A stretch of DNA of 64,000 bases, taken from contig VDFB02275580.1 in assembly GCA_007258455.2 (NCBI GenBank), positions 1-64,000 on the forward strand. The letters run 5' to 3'. This document shows, piece after piece, positions 59,257-64,000 of the stretch (position 1 is its first letter; every line of letters starts with the position of its first letter). Origin of the DNA: Sequoia sempervirens. Its lineage: Eukaryota > Streptophyta > Pinopsida > Cupressales > Cupressaceae. The notes beneath the pieces were generated by a model, which saw only the letters and a list, made by a program, of their open reading frames with translations, was not told the DNA's origin and searched no databases. Made by a program: the position numbers and the translations under genes.

Positions 59257-61061
59257 TGAAACATAGATTTTTGGGTTCCTATGCACTTCTCTGAGCTCTT
59301 CTAGGGTTTTTCACCTAATAGGAGAGAGATAGGGCCAAAAATGCTAAGGTTTCATTCAAATTATGTTATGTATGATTTTTTCTAAGCTAAATGAAGTAAA
59401 CTAAATGCAAATTAAGTGATTTAAGTGAATGATTATAAATGCAAAACTAATATTTAAACTATGCTAGAAAACACATTGTGTAATGCAAAATAATTTAAAA
59501 ATGAATAATAAACTGCAACAGAAATGATTCAGACTGAAAATGTGCACCTGAAGCCTTGATGAAGATTGGAAATTACATCTGAAATGTTGCTGATGCTATT
59601 TTTTAGGCCTAGAGGGACTCATTCGCCATTCTAGGTGAATCAGTCCCAGTTCTGCCAAACTGTACTGGAACCTGTTTCGGACAAAAGGGTATCTAAAAAT
59701 GTAGAAAAATCCAAAAATTGGCCTTGGTATGGGAATCATTCACCACCTATGGAGAATGAGTCCACTTTTTAATTTCTAGATTTTCAAAGGTGGATTTTGA
59801 AGCTTCTGGTCTTCACTTTTACTTCCTACAAGTGTTTTCTTTTGAACCTTTGATTTACAGTTCTAAAAATGAGATTTTTCTGATTCTTTGACATGTTGAA
59901 TGAGGGGAAGACTTGAGAAACCTTGAAAATTGATCTTCGATGATTTCCAAGCTTCCAAGGGACCTAAATTTTCAAACATACAAGAAGAGAAGAGGAAATG
60001 GTGAATGTCAGGGCATGGGGATTTTCCTTGGTCAAACCTCGTTTAGGTAATTAAACCAAAATAATGAAAGAATAAAATGAAACATGCAATAATGAAGTTG
60101 ATTACCTTTCTATGATGATTGATCTTGAAAGTCTACAGCAAAACATGAAGATTCAACCCTTGAAATCTCTTAGGAGATTTCTAGATGTCTTGCAATGATA
60201 AAACCCTAAGTTGCTTGACTTGAGATGAAAGATTTGTGGATGAATGAATGATGAGAGATTAGGAGATGGAAGATATAAAATGAGGAGAAAAATACTTATT
60301 TATATAATCTTGTGCCTTAGTTATCCATTCATACCTCATCAAAGGCTGACATCAAGTAAAATTAAACTCAAATTTCACTTTTTTCCTGCTCAAAGGTCAA
60401 AATTGAGCCAAATGGGACTCATTCGCCACACATGGTGAATGCGTCCCACCTAGATGGAACTCATTCAACATGTATGGTGAATGGGTTCCACAGGGGCTAT
60501 TTTGACAGTCAGATGCTAAGAGATATGGAAATAAGGTCTAAAATGCAACCTTATTAGGTATTTGATCAATTTAAGCCTTAGGATGCACAATATGGGTTAA
60601 TAGGGACCTATTAGTGATGATGTAAATCTCAAATAGGGCTTGGGACACAAAATTCAATGTGAAAGTGTAATTAAATACACTTTACAACACTAAAATGAGG
60701 TCCACATAGCCTAGTAACACACAAGAACCAATGTGAATGTGCAAGACACATTACAACACTAGTTTAACATTAAGTTTACTTTACAAGCCTTCTAAATTAA
60801 TGTGATAGTGTTATTAAACACATTTTATACTGTTGAATTGGGAAGAATGAGTTCATTAATTCTAGAAAAGTGTGAAAGCATCTTATAAGACTTTACAACA
60901 ACTTTACAAGACATCGTTAAAAGCATGTTATTCAATTTGAAAGGGTCCGAGACCTGGTGTGGATGTGTAAAATGCCTCAAAACACCTGAATCAAGGCCTC
61001 ATTAAGCCAATTTATCACAAATTAATCCCATGTCAAGAAAAGGGTCCTTTTTTCTATGACA
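59257..61061 (-). mobile_element. 3' LTR of the antisense G1-related element
   Basis: On the minus strand it starts TGTCATAGAAAAAAGGACCC and ends CCAAAAATCTATGTTTCA, corresponding to the G1 LTR ends. Length about 1.8 kb. It carries hairpins at 59614-59647, 59732-59763, 60414-60447 and 60456-60489. Confidence 0.8.
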
Positions 61062-61080
61062 CATTTACCCCCCACTTTAG

Positions 61081-62110
61081 TGAGAGGATGAATTTGCTTC
61101 AAAATCACACTAAAGTAGACATTCAAGAGAGATCTACATGTAGGTCAAGCCCCCAAGATACAAAATCATGCAAAGGCAAGATGGAAAGAAAGACAGGGTG
61201 GAAAATATGTACTCACTCTAGGGCCACAAAACTTTAGGTCATCTACGGGGTGAGAAGGCCACAACATACTCACTCTGGGGCCACAGAACTTCTAATTGTC
61301 CATGGGGTGAGAAATCCCAAAAGGTAAGATACATACACTAGTTGGTATGCACTTACAAATAGAAAGGTAGCTATGCGAAAAATTCATGCCACTAGGTGGG
61401 CTTCCTGCTCAACCATATCAAAGTTATACCTCTTGATAACTTTAGTAAGGTGCCACAAAGGAAAATGATTTTTGAGCTCTATGAGGTAGGAAAAACTTTA
61501 TATGCTTGAGACTCATAGACATTGTTAATGCAAAATAGTGTAAGGATTGTTCAAAGGGATTTTTCTTAATTCGTGCAAGGTCTCATATTAGGTAACATCA
61601 TGCTCAATGTCTCCAAGAGAGGATAAGTGCAAGGTCTCATCCTGGGAAACATTGTACCTAATGCTTCCAAGAGAGGGAATCGCAAGAAAAATAAAACCAC
61701 ATAATAAAATGTGAGTGGTGATGTATGCCCCTACTTCAAACTAGTTATGAGCACCTGTACTGTGAGAAATTGATTTAAAGTAAAAGGAGAGGACATGAGA
61801 GCTTACTCGGAAAGCCCTATGCCAAGTCATATGTTTCCGATAAGCTATGTCATGAAAATGGAGAAGTATGTCATATGCGAGCCAACTGAAGGCATGGCAT
61901 CCACATCCCAAGCTTGCTCTTATGTATTCATGAAAGGTTAACGACTAGCCAAAGGAGGCAACCACAAGTGACAAACGAGGACAAGGTTGTCTAACCCCTT
62001 GCCCCCACTTAGTGCAGGACAAGGGTGAGCTAAAATGATTGATAAAATGCATGCTAGATTTAAAATCAAGATCAATTAGAGGAATTAGATGCCCCCATAT
62101 AGGGAAGCAT
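61081..62110 (-). other. 3' non-coding region with small tandem repeats
   Basis: No gene. Two copies of a unit of about 60 bp with 'ctcactct(a/g)gggccaca(a/g)aactt' lie at 61213-61315, and two of about 55 bp with 'gtgcaaggtctcat' and 'ccaagagagg' at 61573-61678. Parts match 37860-39560 of the G1 element in inverse orientation. Confidence 0.7.
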
Positions 62111-62119
62111 ACCAAACTC

Positions 62120-62350
62120 CTAAAAATGTTGTATTTTATGACTCAAAGTAGTGCAGTCATTAGTAGAGTGACCATGAACTCTATGATATGCACAAAATGA
62201 AGTCTTGGAAGAGCTTTTCTTTCGAGTTCTTGGAGGGAGGGTGATCAAGTTATCATGGAGAAGTATTGACAAGATAGATTCTTGATCAAGAGGAGAAGTT
62301 GGTTGTGTGATTTGTTTCAAAGATACATCTTGCTTAGTATTGGATGTCAT
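62120..62350 (-). pseudogene. Gypsy knuckle-like fragment
   Basis: The frame ends with FCAYHRVHGHSTNDCTTLSH followed by KIQHF, the C-x2-H-x4-H-x4-C type motif that in most plant gypsy gag proteins lies before the protease. Here it lies 3' of the protease. It is the last coding piece before the non-coding 3' region. Confidence 0.6.
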
Positions 62351-62488
62351 ACTTACACAAGACTGTTTAGATTGCGAGATTTTATTTTCTCCATTATAAG
62401 AGGATACAAAATCTAACTAATTCAAATCATGAGTGTTGTGTGACATGACATTGACATTAAGTGAAGGTGTAATTATGTGTTGCATGTT

Positions 62489-63037
62489 TTATGAAGGATG
62501 ATGTTCACTTAGACCATTAGTTGTTAAGGATGATTTAGAAGGGTGTTGTGTGATATTGTTGATGTTGGGTGGAGGGTTGGCAATCTCTATTACAAGATAA
62601 TAACCGAGACCATGAGTTGTTTGTTGTGTGAGAGGGTCAATAGGGTTATGGATACCTTGTTCGTGAGCACCACATCCTTTTCCACTATAGCCAAGTTGTG
62701 TCATAAGCTCATAACATTTTCCATAAAGCATTTTCATGGCTTTTGCATGAGGTGGTTGTTCATTATTGTGTTCATCAAAGGTTCTTGTGTAGTTTGTTTC
62801 TTTGTATAAAGTGGTTGAGGTGGATGCTTTCGAAAGGTCTTCCAAAGTTGGTGTTGACATGATTGTTGTGTCTTTTCCCTTTCTTGAATCTTTGTGGATG
62901 ATTTTGTATTCACTCATGAAGTCATGCTCAAAATCCAAGGAACCCCAATCATTGTACAATAATGTATTGTGATGTTCAATGTGTTTGTCATTTTTTTGTG
63001 TAGGTTTCACGTGTGTGATTGGTGTTGATGTGTTCAA
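62489..63037 (-). pseudogene. Gypsy polyprotein segment with G-patch-like motif
   Basis: A frame of 182 codons from 63037: a polar N-terminal part, then KMLYGKCYELMTQLGYSGKG, CGAHEQGI and THGLGYYL. The 'LGY.G.G.G...QGI' pattern is like the glycine-rich segment found after protease in several plant gypsy polyproteins. It overlaps the end of the protease frame (63479-62988) by about 50 bases in another frame, so a frameshift separates them. Confidence 0.55.
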
Positions 63038-63479
63038 GGGGTTTTCTTTGGTATTGGAAATTGATTTTTAAGACACTATAAGGTTTGGGATTAGTGTGAA
63101 GGCTGTATAAGTTGTTGTTATAGATGTATTTCATTTTGCGATGAAGAGTGGAGGGCACACCGTTCATGGCATGAATCCATTGTCTGCCTAAGATAAGTTT
63201 GCATGAAATTTCATAAGGCATGACATGGATTGGTTTATTTAAGGTGACCACTCCAACTTTAAGAGACATAATGATTACCCCAAGCAGTTTCTTGTCGACA
63301 TTGTCAAATCCCTTAATAGATAGAGAATCAGGTTGAATGGTGGATATATGAATGTCGAACCTATCCAAAAGACTCACACTACACACATTAAGAGCATAGC
63401 CATTGTCTATAAGAGTTATCTTTATGTCGGTTGTGTTGTATTGAGCAATGATCATGAAAGCTTCATTTTTTCTTTGCAA
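62988..63479 (-). pseudogene. Gypsy aspartic protease domain
   Basis: 163 codons. ITLIDNGYALNVCSVSLLDR corresponds to the protease active site (family 'VLVDNGSALNVCP'), with the catalytic Asp present and Gly-Tyr-Ala in place of Gly-Ser-Ala. KLILGRQWIHAMNGVPSTLH is the second conserved block. It is open throughout, the best-preserved enzyme domain of this element. It lies directly after the gag C-terminal frame (63986-63495). Partner reverse transcriptase is not present in the expected 3' direction. Confidence 0.75.
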
Positions 63480-63494
63480 TGCTAAAGGAGGGAG

Positions 63495-63986
63495 CTAGTG
63501 TTGATGGAAAGTAATGTTGAGATTCGAGCTATGGATTAAAGTTGCCACATCATTTGGAGTTGTACTAGGAGGAACTGTAATTTTTTGTAAGGATGTTTGA
63601 AGAATAGTGTAGTAATTTGGTGAGTTTTGGAGTAAATCCCAAAGGGAAATCTTTGCAGGAGTATTCTTTAATTGTTCAACAAGATCATACTCCTTTGTGT
63701 GTGGGAGGTAACAAGGAGCACTAGGTGGATTGGGTAAAGGTAAGGAGGGTGGGGTTGGTTGCGGTGGTTGTGGATTATATCGAGTGTTATATGTATGAGC
63801 AATGGTATTATAACTCAGTTGTTGTGACATATTAGTTTGAGGTGGGTAAAGGGTGAATTTAGGTTTTTGTTGAGGTTGTTGTTTGTGTGAAGGTGGGTAG
63901 AGAATTAGAGGATTGTGAGGATGTCCCACGAGGTATGTATGAGGTCCATTGATCAAGGGGGATCTAATGGACACTTGTACATTCAT
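63495..63986 (-). pseudogene. Gypsy gag C-terminal segment
   Basis: A Pro/Gln/Tyr-rich linker (NTRYNPQPPQPTPPSLPLPN) followed by EYDLVEQLKNTPAKISLWDL, LQNSPNYYTILQTSLQKI and PPSTTPNDVATLIH. The 'YDLVEQLK..PA.ISLWDLL' block is conserved between gag and protease in plant gypsy elements. The gag core itself lies beyond the window. Confidence 0.7.
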
Positions 63987-64000
63987 AACCTCAGTGGTCT

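Larger units (their letters stand above)
59257..64000 (-). mobile_element. Antisense G1-related gypsy element, partial
   Basis: The 3' LTR (59257-61061), a purine tract (CCCCCCACTTTAG on plus, 61068-61080), 1 kb of non-coding sequence and gag/protease frames run right to left and off the window. LTR and non-coding parts are homologous to the G1 element at 17852-41491. The 5' LTR lies outside, so its target duplication cannot be checked; the left flank is ATTAT (59252-59256). Confidence 0.8.

Overview
The window reads as nuclear DNA of a seed plant with a large, repeat-rich genome. The signs are plant-type Ty1/copia and Ty3/gypsy elements, an Athila-type element primed by tRNA-Asp, a plant subtilase gene, GT-AG introns and plant telomere-type CCCTAAA motifs. 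A conifer or other gymnosperm would fit the gene poverty and the old nested elements, but the sequence does not prove the species. There are no bacterial operons, no CRISPR arrays, and I saw no tRNA or rRNA genes. No intact host gene is visible.

Layout. 1-2155: the 5' part of a degenerate Ty3/gypsy element (LTR end, tRNA-iMet primer site, gag, protease). 2165-2961: antisense LTR fragment of family 'G1'. 2990-3965: antisense DUF4283/zinc-knuckle (LINE-type) pseudogene. 4739-7181: antisense subtilisin-like protease whose catalytic domain is intact but whose 3' end is broken by a 103-bp tandem duplication and an in-frame TGA. 9432-9870: a second copy of that gene's promoter with no gene behind it. 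10008-43070: two direct tandem copies of a segment of about 2 kb, each split by retroelements. Copy 1 holds a truncated copia element, itself split by a 3.6-kb LTR. Copy 2 holds a G1 gypsy element (17852-41491), split by a copia-type solo LTR (22851-36581), split in turn by an 11.4-kb Athila-like element (23515-34896). Target-site duplications at three of the four insertions (exact at two of the nested levels, one mismatch at the outer level) fix the order of insertion.

43395-49940: an antisense gypsy gag-protease-RNase H relic, cut by another G1 LTR and by a short non-autonomous copia-type element (43949-47400; exact LTRs, primer site, purine tract, TTTAT duplication). 49940-59256: a poorly known region with telomere-like tracts, a gag fragment, a multi-exon unidentified gene relic on +, a 3-kb satellite complex, and an unidentified gene relic on -. 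59257-64000: an antisense G1-related gypsy element running off the window.

The most unusual pattern is a 32-34 bp hairpin (GGGACTCATTCGCC / GGTGAATGAGTCCC) that recurs at least 13 times in G1 LTR and leader sequence, with arm changes that keep pairing. The satellite block, the two unidentified genes facing it, the unassigned reading frame shared by the tandem copies, and a TIR-bounded element with a perfect 35-nt palindrome also deserve attention.
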